Source: Sphingobium scionense (lineage in GTDB: Bacteria > Pseudomonadota > Alphaproteobacteria > Sphingomonadales > Sphingomonadaceae). From it: DNA of 64,000 nt. Of this stretch, positions 46,280 through 53,585 are shown piece after piece. The stretch spans positions 186,001 through 250,000 of the forward strand of contig NZ_JACIEU010000006.1 of NCBI RefSeq assembly GCF_014197035.1. The letters are read 5' to 3'. Below the pieces are notes generated by a model. It was not told the origin of the DNA. It ran no database searches and worked only from the letters and a program-made list of their open reading frames with translations. How positions within the stretch are numbered: the first letter of the stretch is position 1; every line of letters begins with the position of its first letter. Both the position numbers and the translations under genes were made by a program.

Positions 46280-47419
46280 CTAGACAGCACCTAACTCAAT
46301 AACCGGTCGTTCCCCAACATATTTTATGCTATTTGTTAATTCGGTGTCGATGAACGATCGTAATAATTCATTGGGTGCCACGTCCTGCAAGCGCAACTTT
46401 GGCCTATGGTTGCGAGGCAATTGGAATTTCGGATCGCGAGACATCAGGAAATGGCAGAATGTATCCAAAAGGGGAATTTCCGGGCAGTATGCTTCTACCC
46501 AGAAAAAATTCCCCATCGGATTAAGATCTACGAACCACCATTGTCCCTGATCATCCACGATGAAGTCTATAGAACCAAAAACGAGGTTCAACTTTTTGAA
46601 CATAATTGATACCGCAATGTTGATTGCGTCGGGGATATCGCAGCGCTCCATCCCTAAATCCGTCCAATCCGGCGTTCGTCGGAAATCAACTTCAGTGTCA
46701 TCCCCGGGCCTATGCACGAACCGCCCGGCGAGCGAATAGCCGCCCATTTTAGTTAGTCGCACTTCATAAGATTTGGGAATGCGAGCTTGATAAATAGCGG
46801 GGCAAGCTTCTATTTCCGAAGCTTCGACATCCCGTATCGTTACAATTTCCGTACCAGTTGTTAGTCCGCTTCCGGATGATTGACAATACCAGACAGGAAT
46901 GAAGAAACCTTTTACGATTGTTTGTCGATCATTATCCGTATTAAGATTGATGAAATCAATAATTTTATCGCGGGAATTACTTATCAATGTCGGTGGAATT
47001 TTTAAACCACTGGCTGTTGCGATATCAAGATGGAGAGGCTTCGCACTATGTTCCAGCGCCGATCGGGGATCGTTGATGTGAAAACCGCCCGATAGCTCTG
47101 TTTGTAGCCATATCGATTCCACTAGGCTTTTCCAGCTAAGTTCTGCGTACCGACGGTCATCCTCATGAACGGCGTCGCCTAAAACCGGACGCCCCATGCG
47201 CCTTAGCCATATAGTGTCAAATTCCGTCAAATTGAGGCTGCCCGCGCTCGATTCATAGATGATCGAATTTCGTCCACAGTTGGAGTCATGCGATATGGAT
47301 GCGCGTTGCGGAATTTCAGTTAAGAATATTTTATTCATAGGTTGATTTAGAGCTTTTAAGCCAAGTTCTACATAGATTGCGTGCGCATCACCTGGCACAC
47401 TCACGATGAGTATCGACAT
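46280..47419 (-). CDS. ATP-grasp peptide ligase, MvdD-type graspetide synthetase
   Basis: 379 residues. The ATG at 47419 (MSILIVSVPGD) is chosen over one nine codons upstream, which would lie within the palindrome. The pre-ATP-grasp part has FDTIWLRRMGRP, close to the W-x-RR motif of MvdC/MvdD enzymes, then INDPRSALEHSAKPLHLDIA and SGLKIPPTLISN. The ATP-grasp part has YEVRLTKMGG, GSIDFIVDDQGQWWFVDLNP with the metal-binding Asp and Asn-Pro, and NFFWVEAY. These enzymes activate Asp/Glu side chains with ATP and join them to Ser/Thr (esters) or Lys (amides) of a precursor. It lies directly downstream of the precursor gene. Confidence 0.85.
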   Translation of the reverse strand: MSILIVSVPGDAHAIYVELGLKALNQPMNKIFLTEIPQRASISHDSNCGRNSIIYESSAGSLNLTEFDTIWLRRMGRPVLGDAVHEDDRRYAELSWKSLVESIWLQTELSGGFHINDPRSALEHSAKPLHLDIATASGLKIPPTLISNSRDKIIDFINLNTDNDRQTIVKGFFIPVWYCQSSGSGLTTGTEIVTIRDVEASEIEACPAIYQARIPKSYEVRLTKMGGYSLAGRFVHRPGDDTEVDFRRTPDWTDLGMERCDIPDAINIAVSIMFKKLNLVFGSIDFIVDDQGQWWFVDLNPMGNFFWVEAYCPEIPLLDTFCHFLMSRDPKFQLPRNHRPKLRLQDVAPNELLRSFIDTELTNSIKYVGERPVIELGAV

Positions 47420-47439
47420 AGCTCTAAACCAATTGATGG

Positions 47440-47469
47440 AGCCCATCAGCCACTAGTGGCTGATGGGCT
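47440..47469 (-). promoter_or_regulatory. Perfect 30-base palindrome between precursor and synthetase genes
   Basis: Arms AGCCCATCAGCCACT and AGTGGCTGATGGGCT meet without a spacer. In RNA they form a stem of about 13 pairs with a tetraloop, starting 7 bases after the precursor stop. No T-run follows, so it is more likely a partial terminator or 3'-end stabiliser than a full stop, letting precursor mRNA exceed synthetase mRNA. Confidence 0.7.
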
Positions 47470-47476
47470 GAATATT

Positions 47477-47626
47477 TTAATAGTCGAAACGTGTTTCTGT
47501 ATCTCCATTCGGACCGATATTGGTCGCTATTGGAGTTTCACTAGGAGCACCGCCAGCAACAATTGCTGCTTCTTCCGGAGTAAGTTCACGGGCCTTCGTG
47601 CGGTTGATGGTACGCTTTTTCTGCAT
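47477..47626 (-). CDS. RiPP precursor peptide with double-glycine leader (putative graspetide precursor)
   Basis: 49 residues, too short for routine gene calling. The ATG at 47626 follows an excellent CCAAGGAGAT. The leader, MQKKRTINRTKARELTPEE then AAIVAGG, has the hydrophobic spacing and Gly-Gly end recognised by C39 peptidases. Cleavage would free a 23-residue core that begins APSETPIATN and ends GDTETRFDY. The core has no Cys or Lys but several Ser/Thr and four Asp/Glu, which suits ester formation by the adjacent ATP-grasp enzyme. It lacks the microviridin leader motif PFFARFL. The function of the product is unknown. Confidence 0.85.
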   Translation of the reverse strand: MQKKRTINRTKARELTPEEAAIVAGGAPSETPIATNIGPNGDTETRFDY

Positions 47627-47657
47627 AACAATCTCCTTGGTTCAGGCAGGGAAATTA

Positions 47658-47686
47658 ATTGTTGCGGCCGAGCAAGGGGCTGTCAA
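47658..47686 (-). promoter_or_regulatory. Promoter of the precursor gene
   Basis: On the minus strand a perfect TTGACA (47681-47686) is followed after 17 bases by AACAAT (47658-47663). Transcription would begin near 47651, about 25 bases before the start codon. A second TTGACA lies 16 bases upstream (47697-47702). Confidence 0.6.
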
Positions 47687-47936
47687 GGCTGATTTGTGTC
47701 AAGTATATATATGATCTTCAAATGCACAGAACCAAAATGGATGGAAACGCTTTAGCAATATTAGCCACTTCCTTGCAGGAATCGAAATTCACTATCTAGT
47801 TCGAGGTGGCGAAATGCCGGTTTTCCGAGATTACTCGAGTTGGCATATGGTGCCTTGATTGCTAGTCCTTACTTCACGCATTGGTTTTGCAGAGGTGCAT
47901 TCTGCGTTGCGGTGTTGTGGGAGGAAGATGGTAGCA

Positions 47937-48878
47937 ATGGGAAATTTCCGAGCGATGGTTGTCCTAACTGGGCGTGGGTTATCCGCGTTGCTTGTCGGCC
48001 TTGTCGCCGCTTGCTCGTTTACGAGTTCCTACGCGGCGACCACAGGAGACTTTGAAGGCAACTGGGTCGTGAGAGCGCACTGTCGCGCCCTGATGTCTCT
48101 GACGCTCCACAGGGATGGTGGATCAGGTAATTTGGTTGGCGTGTTTCGCCGTCCGGCCAAGATGAGTTTGTCGGTGGGGCCGATCATTAGCAACCCTTCT
48201 GGCTCCCCGACCAAGTTGGCTGTAAAATCGAGCCGATTTGAGAATGACAGGCTGTTTGTGGATATTGAAAACCGGCGTGATCCGAAGAAAGTTGATACGT
48301 ACATTCTGACGAAGCTGGGTCATGATGGATTGCTTATGGAAATTCAGGGCGCGCCGGTTGGACTTTTTCCTTTGATGCGCAGCAACTCGGGAATTGATCT
48401 GGCGCAGGATTGGGCCCCGGATATTAGCGTGCGACCCGATACGCCGTTCGCGTCAAATGAGGATTTGAAAAAGATTTTTGATGAGGATCAGGCTTTGCGA
48501 ACAGGGCAGGACTCTAAAGATTGGAAGCAGATTGCTAAAAGCGACAAAGTTCGCCGCCAGGCGGTGATGAAGTTGCTGCAAGAAGGCGACCTAAAAACCG
48601 GTCAAGACTATGAGCGTGCCGCGATTATATATCAGCATGGAGAGACATCCGACGACTTTCTAATGTCTCATTCCTTGGCACTTGCTGCACTGTCGAAGGG
48701 CGCCCCGTCTGCGGTCTGGATAGCAACCGCGTCGATGGATCGATACCTCGAGTCTATCGGTCGGCCACAGATTTACGGTACGCAGTCGGTCGTACAAGCC
48801 TCCCCCGCACCGGATACAGTCGCACCTTTGCCGCAGGCATTACGAAAGGATCTCGCGCTGCCGGAGTCGCGCCCTTGA
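47937..48878 (+). CDS. Secreted DUF6624-like protein
   Basis: 313 residues from the ATG at 47937, which follows GGAGGAAG; upstream in-frame starts would spoil the signal peptide. The signal VLTGRGLSALLVGLVAACSFTSSYA ends near residue 33. The next 110 residues look like a small beta domain (FEGNWVVRAHCRALMSLTLH). The last part (DQALRTGQDSKDWKQIAKSD, YERAAIIYQHGETSDDFLMSHSLALAALS, PQIYGTQ) matches the pattern of DUF6624 proteins as I recall it. Divergent from the peptide locus. Role unknown; it could be an immunity or surface factor, but nothing proves this. Confidence 0.6.
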   Translation: MGNFRAMVVLTGRGLSALLVGLVAACSFTSSYAATTGDFEGNWVVRAHCRALMSLTLHRDGGSGNLVGVFRRPAKMSLSVGPIISNPSGSPTKLAVKSSRFENDRLFVDIENRRDPKKVDTYILTKLGHDGLLMEIQGAPVGLFPLMRSNSGIDLAQDWAPDISVRPDTPFASNEDLKKIFDEDQALRTGQDSKDWKQIAKSDKVRRQAVMKLLQEGDLKTGQDYERAAIIYQHGETSDDFLMSHSLALAALSKGAPSAVWIATASMDRYLESIGRPQIYGTQSVVQASPAPDTVAPLPQALRKDLALPESRP

Positions 48879-49372
48879 AATCTGAATTCGAGAAGGCATT
48901 TTCTGAGGCGGAAAGTCGAAGCTTTCCGCCCTTTCTACCCACTGCACAAGAAAGTACACCGTTCAATTCCACCCCCTACGTTACGAATATCGCAGCCATA
49001 AAGGCCGGAGCAGCGCTCGCGGATCGCGCGGAGTTGATGGAACGTTTCGTAGAAACGGTGGAAGGCCTGCCAGATATCGCGATTCGACCCGTATTTGCGC
49101 TGTTAGGAGGCAGTGCGATTGGCCCTAAAATCGATCCCAACGACCTAGATTGTGTTGTATTTTATGAAGCGATTGAAGGCTTCAATGCGGGTGCAATACC
49201 TGATTTTCAGAAGCTCTCACGTCTGAGAAGGATCGATTTACGACTTATTCCTTGGGACACCGACCCTATCCTTGCTGCAAAAGCACTATCCTATTTTAGC
49301 ACTCTTTATGTAAAAAATCGAAATGAATTAAATATTGTGCGCGGATTAGTGATCGTTGACGTCAGGCAATAA
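48875..49372 (+). CDS. Nucleotidyltransferase-fold small protein (DUF6932-like)
   Basis: 165 residues from a TTG at 48875 that overlaps the preceding stop (TTGA), implying translational coupling. The central FALLGGSAIGPKIDPNDLDCVVFYEAIEG has the GGS and D-x-D spacing of nucleotidyltransferase-fold proteins, and RRIDLRLIPWDTDP supplies a third acidic strand. The rest is helical. Such proteins may nucleotidylate proteins or RNA or act as antitoxins; which is unclear. The linkage to a secreted protein is odd. Confidence 0.6.
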   Translation: MKSEFEKAFSEAESRSFPPFLPTAQESTPFNSTPYVTNIAAIKAGAALADRAELMERFVETVEGLPDIAIRPVFALLGGSAIGPKIDPNDLDCVVFYEAIEGFNAGAIPDFQKLSRLRRIDLRLIPWDTDPILAAKALSYFSTLYVKNRNELNIVRGLVIVDVRQ

Positions 49373-49373
49373 A

Positions 49374-50159
49374 TTAATTTTGTCGCAATATTCGTTCAAT
49401 TATGCTGGACATAGATATGAAATATGAAATCAACGGCGTCCATCTTCCAAATATTTCCGCTTCTCTGAGACTCAGTTCGTAACCCCCGGTAGCCATATTG
49501 GAAAATATCTTTAGTGGAATATAGAAATTATCAGACGCACCGGAATATTGCATCGTCAAGTTGAATAGAATTCGGCCAACTCGACCATTTCCGTCATGGA
49601 ATGGGTGAGAATTCACAAGAATTGCTTGAGAAATGATCGCCTTTCGTAGACCAATTCCTCCACCCATGCAGTAATTCTTAATATTTATTATTGATGATAT
49701 TATGTTATCTGCGGATGGATAGAATACCCTATTCCCATATGCATCTGGCGCAGTATTTACATCTGTTTTCCTAAAGTCCCCGTACTTATTATCTGTCAAA
49801 GCAAGATTTATCTCTTTTAGTAGTAAGATGAAGTACGTAACATCTTCGCTATCGACAGCAAATTTGAACTTTTTGAGCAGTCCTGTACACACTAGACGCT
49901 CCCGTTGCCATAAGTTCTCATGAGGCGTAGAAATTATCTGCTGTTCATTCCAATGGCTCGATAGCGGATGCAGCAATTTCTTACACATCTTCGGATCAGA
50001 CAAAATGCGTTCGGCTACTCGTTCGGTCGCCCTATCAATCAAGCTCGATGCCTGGAGGGATTGATTGGCAACTGAAAGTTGAGCTTCAACTAACGCTAAT
50101 TTCGAATGGCTTGGTTCGGTCAGTGGTGTGCGCCGCTTGTTAAAAGTCATATCCTTCAT
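49374..50159 (-). CDS. Fic domain protein
   Basis: 261 residues from the ATG at 50159. The complete Fic signature NSHPFHDGNGRVGRILFNL is at about residues 187-205, with the flap region upstream (APDAYGNRVFYPSADNI). Fic proteins transfer AMP or other phosphate-containing groups to hydroxyl side chains. I do not see a clear inhibitory S/T-x-x-x-E-G/N helix at either end. The N-terminal 120 residues are a helical extension of the type in larger Fic proteins. Convergent with the nucleotidyltransferase gene, one base apart. AT-rich and recently acquired in appearance. Confidence 0.85.
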   Translation of the reverse strand: MKDMTFNKRRTPLTEPSHSKLALVEAQLSVANQSLQASSLIDRATERVAERILSDPKMCKKLLHPLSSHWNEQQIISTPHENLWQRERLVCTGLLKKFKFAVDSEDVTYFILLLKEINLALTDNKYGDFRKTDVNTAPDAYGNRVFYPSADNIISSIINIKNYCMGGGIGLRKAIISQAILVNSHPFHDGNGRVGRILFNLTMQYSGASDNFYIPLKIFSNMATGGYELSLREAEIFGRWTPLISYFISMSSIIERILRQN

Positions 50160-50601
50160 GCCACCCTAGTTGCTCGTAGAGACCTGCTAAGTTCCTGGTA
50201 AACAGGAAGCAATCAGTAGTTTAGGACATATACGAACATGGTCCCGACGCCGTGAACCCAAGGCCACCGATATCGGTTGGCCACCCGCATGAAAACTCTC
50301 TGCCAGTGCGATGTCATATCGACCCAAGGGACAGATGGCATTTGTGACGGTATATAAATCGTGCATCGGATAAATGTCGATGTAAATTGAGCACCTTGCT
50401 GCCACTGCCGGGTGCCCGTAGGGGGGGCACCAGAAAAATCAACGACTTACATCATGTGACGAACTTCGTCCCATATCTGGCCGTAACATCAATCGTTACG
50501 CTGGACGCCGACGGCACACCGCATGTGTAGCTGTGTCCTTGGTCGCGACCACCTTTCGATCCAGCCGGGGGCTTTTTATTTTGGAGAGGAGGAGACTCGA
50601 T
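50160..50601. other. Interval without a supported gene
   Basis: About 440 bases. Short open frames exist but none resembles a known protein. Base composition returns here from AT-rich to mixed. CCACCGATATCGGTTGG near 50261 is an imperfect palindrome. It may be decayed coding DNA. Confidence 0.35.
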
Positions 50602-51525
50602 TCAGCGAGCTGGGGCAGAACGCAGATACGGAACGACCACCAACTTTCCGGCCTTGATATCAAGGACGAAATCAGTGTTCAGAAGGAAGCCGAACCCAAG
50701 CCGCCCATCAGCCTCTTGGTTCGGAGCATCAGGAACGACGCGGACCGCAACATTCTCACGGCGTAGGCGGCCTAAAGTCACGGCAGGAAGAACGCCGCGA
50801 TCAACCAGAAACGGCTGACCGTCCAGCCCCGCGACTGTGGTCTGCGTAAGCATTTGATTCTTCGGAGCGATACGATCCCAGACACGACGGGAAATGGACA
50901 TCATCCCATTATCGCCCAAGTCCAGAACAAGATTCAGAGTTTGCGCCCCAATTGTGACGGCAACCGTGGGTCTGTTGCCGATTAAGGGGACCACAGGAAA
51001 TGCCGGAGGCAGCGTGATCCCACCTCCCGGCCCGAGGCGGAAGCTATTTTTACTTCCCTGAAATATCAGAGCTAGGGAGCGCAGGTAGTCTGCCCCAAAA
51101 ATAGCGTCGATTCTGCGATTTTCAGCACTGAGAACGTGAGATAGGTCTGCGACGGCGATCGCTCCCGCATTTATATCAACGACGCCAGGAACAGAAAATG
51201 CTACGTCCCGAACAACGCGCTTTGGGACAGATCTATGGACGGTGGTAATCACTCCGTCGCGCTGCTCTATCTCCCGACCAAGCCGTTCGACGAAAGAACT
51301 GTCGATCACGCTGGGGAATGCGCCATTATCAATCATGACCAAGGCATCCTGCCCCGCCAGCTTCGCGCGGAAAAGTATATGTCCATCAACAATTTCGACG
51401 GGCGCGGGAGCCTGGTCCGGCTTGGCAGGGAATTTAATTTCCACTGAGTATGATTGCTGTTCGTCAGTGCCTGGTGGATTGGCGCCTTGCGGAAGGGCGG
51501 CGGCAAGTATCAAAGCGATAAGCAC
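50602..51525 (-). CDS. Secreted retropepsin-fold protein with degenerate active sites
   Basis: 307 residues. Signal peptide MLIALILAAALPQGA. Two protease-like half-domains can be aligned with the gene at 36915: FRAKLAGQDALVMIDNGAFPSVID at about residues 53-76 and LNLVLDLGDNGMMSISRRVW near 195. In each the D-T-G triad is altered (DNG and DLG); the Asp remains. The C-terminal LLNTDFVLDIKAGKLVVVPY is the usual last strand. It may be inactive or have unusual chemistry. No PDZ domain follows. Monocistronic near the right border of the accessory region. Confidence 0.7.
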   Translation of the reverse strand: MLIALILAAALPQGANPPGTDEQQSYSVEIKFPAKPDQAPAPVEIVDGHILFRAKLAGQDALVMIDNGAFPSVIDSSFVERLGREIEQRDGVITTVHRSVPKRVVRDVAFSVPGVVDINAGAIAVADLSHVLSAENRRIDAIFGADYLRSLALIFQGSKNSFRLGPGGGITLPPAFPVVPLIGNRPTVAVTIGAQTLNLVLDLGDNGMMSISRRVWDRIAPKNQMLTQTTVAGLDGQPFLVDRGVLPAVTLGRLRRENVAVRVVPDAPNQEADGRLGFGFLLNTDFVLDIKAGKLVVVPYLRSAPAR

Positions 51526-51677
51526 GTATCACCCTCCGATTGTTCAGCGCCAGGGTAGCCGTTATGGGCCGATATCCGCAATTTAAAACTATAAGCGCGT
51601 GCGATAGCTCCAACGCATGCTGCCCCAACCTTCAACGCCGTGATGCATCCTCAACTCAGATAGCTATCCGTAGCGAA

Positions 51678-51710
51678 TTACAACAAAGGTGGCCCAGTGA
51701 AGGCTGGCAT
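51678..51710 (-). repeat. Right copy of the 33-base imperfect inverted repeat
   Basis: Read on the minus strand, it matches 24886-24918 at 27 of 33 positions. It marks the return to backbone genes. Its outer half is REP-like. Confidence 0.4.
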
Positions 51711-51832
51711 CTCAGGCAGGCGCACGCGACATAAACGGATAGCGCAAGACGGCTGACCTTCTTGTCTCACCGCCTGAGACCCCAGCCTCCGCTGGGGTGA
51801 CGGAGTTAGGTGGGAAGCGGACTGTCCGGAAA

Positions 51833-51962
51833 TCCTCCCCAAGCTTGCTTGGGGAGGGGGACCGCCAAAGGCGGTGGAGGGGCCAGAGAATTGTGCTTTT
51901 GCTATTGCCCCTCCGTCAGGCGCTACGCGCCTGACGCCTCCCCAAGACAAGCTTGGGGAGGA
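51833..51962. repeat. 130-base MITE-like or REP-like element
   Basis: Perfect 15-base terminal inverted repeats, TCCTCCCCAAGCTTG at 51833-51847 and its complement at 51948-51962. Inside are the smaller palindromes CCGCCAAAGGCGG and GTCAGGCGCTACGCGCCTGAC. Non-coding. Such elements are common between genes in sphingomonads. Confidence 0.65.
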
Positions 51963-52180
51963 ATTGGAACCAGCCGCTCTTGGTCGCTTCCAGACCGTCC
52001 GAATTTGCCCCAGCGGCGCAGAACCAAAGAATAGCGCCTGATTTACGCCACCGGTGAAATCGCGAAGTCACATCGAAGGGTAAACACCCCCTTCAGCCCA
52101 TTCCCTCATATTCCGGTAACAGCTTCCCCGTCAGGCTGCCGCCGCGGCGCGCCCGCATTCCTCCCTGCCGGACCCTTGCC

Positions 52181-53155
52181 ATGCGCCGCCCCACCGCCCT
52201 TTTTCTCGCTGCCAGCTTCCTCGACAGCGCCTTCGGCCATGGCGCGGACGGCCGCCCGCTGTTCATGCCGTTCGGCCTGATCGGCGGCCAATATGCCATC
52301 CCCGACATGGCCACCGCGCAGCGCCTGCGCCGCGGCGTCGCGCGCCTGCTACCGTTCGCCCTGCTGCCGATGCTCTGCCTGCTCGCGCTGTTCCTGCCAC
52401 CTGTCCGCAACGCCTACGCCCTGCCGCTGCTCGGCGCGATGGCGGCCAGCTTCGCGCTGTTCAGCATCACCTTCTTCCTCTGGGTCCGCCACGCCACGCG
52501 CGGCCTGCACCGCGTCGATCGCACGCGACAGGGCATTCCCGCCCTGCTCGATCCCGACGAGGCGCTCGCCCGCCGCCTGCTCGACCGCGTCCGTCCGCCG
52601 CGCACCCGTTCGGTCGAAGAGACGCTGGGCGCCCTGGCCGGTTTCGCCTGCCAGATGCTGCTGCGCCATCGCGCCGAGCAGGAAGGCACCGCCGCCCCGT
52701 TGATCGAGGTCGCGACCCATGACGGGCGGCTGCGCTATTTCGGCGATGCGCTCAATGGCCTGCTCGCGGAATATCCCGGCTCGCTCTGGGCGGGCGTGGG
52801 CGATGGCAAGCCGCAACTGCTGCTCGGCCCGCTCTTCCGCGAGATGACCGATGCCTGTGTCGGCGATGATCCCGACTATGCGCAGATGATCGCCCTGCTC
52901 CAGCGCCACTGGAGCGCCACCGCGCTCATCCTGCGTGGCCAGGGCGTCGTGATCGACCGCTGGCCCGATCTCTTCGCCCGCGCCCTCCAGCTTGCGGCGC
53001 AGGACAGCGACGACAGCTCGCTCAAGCCCGCCCTGCTCTTCATGCGCGCCGCCATCGCCATGTCGAAAATGGACCCGGCGGAAATATTGGTGCCCGACCA
53101 GCCCGCCGGCGATCCGCTCAGGCGCTCGCGGCCGACGTCTCGCACAACGCCTTGA
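52181..53155 (+). CDS. Hypothetical membrane protein
   Basis: 324 residues. Two adjacent membrane helices at about residues 56-74 (LLPFALLPMLCLLALFLPP) and 80-103 (ALPLLGAMAASFALFSITFFLWV), then a soluble cytosolic domain of some 210 residues without a known motif (SLWAGVGDGKPQLLLGPLFREM, ALLQRHWSATALILRGQG). Its last 38 bases overlap the converging SRPBCC gene. First clear backbone gene after the accessory region. No function assigned. Confidence 0.65.
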   Translation: MRRPTALFLAASFLDSAFGHGADGRPLFMPFGLIGGQYAIPDMATAQRLRRGVARLLPFALLPMLCLLALFLPPVRNAYALPLLGAMAASFALFSITFFLWVRHATRGLHRVDRTRQGIPALLDPDEALARRLLDRVRPPRTRSVEETLGALAGFACQMLLRHRAEQEGTAAPLIEVATHDGRLRYFGDALNGLLAEYPGSLWAGVGDGKPQLLLGPLFREMTDACVGDDPDYAQMIALLQRHWSATALILRGQGVVIDRWPDLFARALQLAAQDSDDSSLKPALLFMRAAIAMSKMDPAEILVPDQPAGDPLRRSRPTSRTTP

Positions 53156-53585
53156 ACTGGGCCATCATCTCGTCCCAGCCGGGATGGAAGCCCATTTCCT
53201 CATGCCGCGCCTTGGCCTCCGCGTCCCAGTGGCGGGCGGTCGCGGTGAAGCGGGTGCCATCGCCCTCCGCCGTAAATTCCCAGATCGCGGTCATGAACGG
53301 GCTCTGCGGTATCCAGCCGGCGGCATAGGCATCGGTCGTCACCACCCGCTGGTTCGGCACCACCTCCAGGAAAATGCCCTCCATCGGCCCGGTTTCCTCG
53401 CCATCGGGACCGAACATCTGCACCGCACTGCGGCCACCGGGGCGCATATCCTCCTCGATCACCTCGGCGCGCCAGGGCTTGGGACAGAACCATTCATCCT
53501 TCAGGTCCGTCCACACCTTCCAGCAGATCTCGCGCGGCGCCTCGATCAGGCAGGTGACCGACAATTCATGCTCCGCCCCGCTCAT
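53118..53585 (-). CDS. SRPBCC-fold protein (AHSA1-like)
   Basis: 155 residues from the ATG at 53585, overlapping the upstream stop as ATGA. LSVTCLIEAPREICWKVWTDL, FLEVVPNQRVVTTDAY, WEFTAEGDGTRFTATARH and HPGWDEMMAQFKAL follow the START/Bet v1-like pattern with an internal cavity. Genes of this type are often paired with VOC genes, as here, for small-molecule binding or detoxification. Last gene of a coupled run of five. Substrate unknown. Confidence 0.85.
   Translation of the reverse strand: MSGAEHELSVTCLIEAPREICWKVWTDLKDEWFCPKPWRAEVIEEDMRPGGRSAVQMFGPDGEETGPMEGIFLEVVPNQRVVTTDAYAAGWIPQSPFMTAIWEFTAEGDGTRFTATARHWDAEAKARHEEMGFHPGWDEMMAQFKALCETSAASA

Larger units (their letters stand above)
51526..52180. 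other. Repeat-rich intergenic region at the right border of the accessory DNA
   Basis: 650 bases with no gene. It holds the right copy of the 33-base inverted repeat (51678-51710), a REP-like palindrome CCCCAGCCTCCGCTGGGG near 51780, and a 130-base element with perfect terminal repeats (51833-51962). The frame across 51678 reads TTKVAQ then stop, echoing the last residues of the serine recombinase, so a recombinase 3'-end remnant is possible. Confidence 0.5.

Noticed and set aside
50187-50405. Possible 72-residue minus-strand protein between the Fic and aspartyl protease genes
   Set aside because: No ribosome-binding site or homology that I recognise; treated as decayed DNA.
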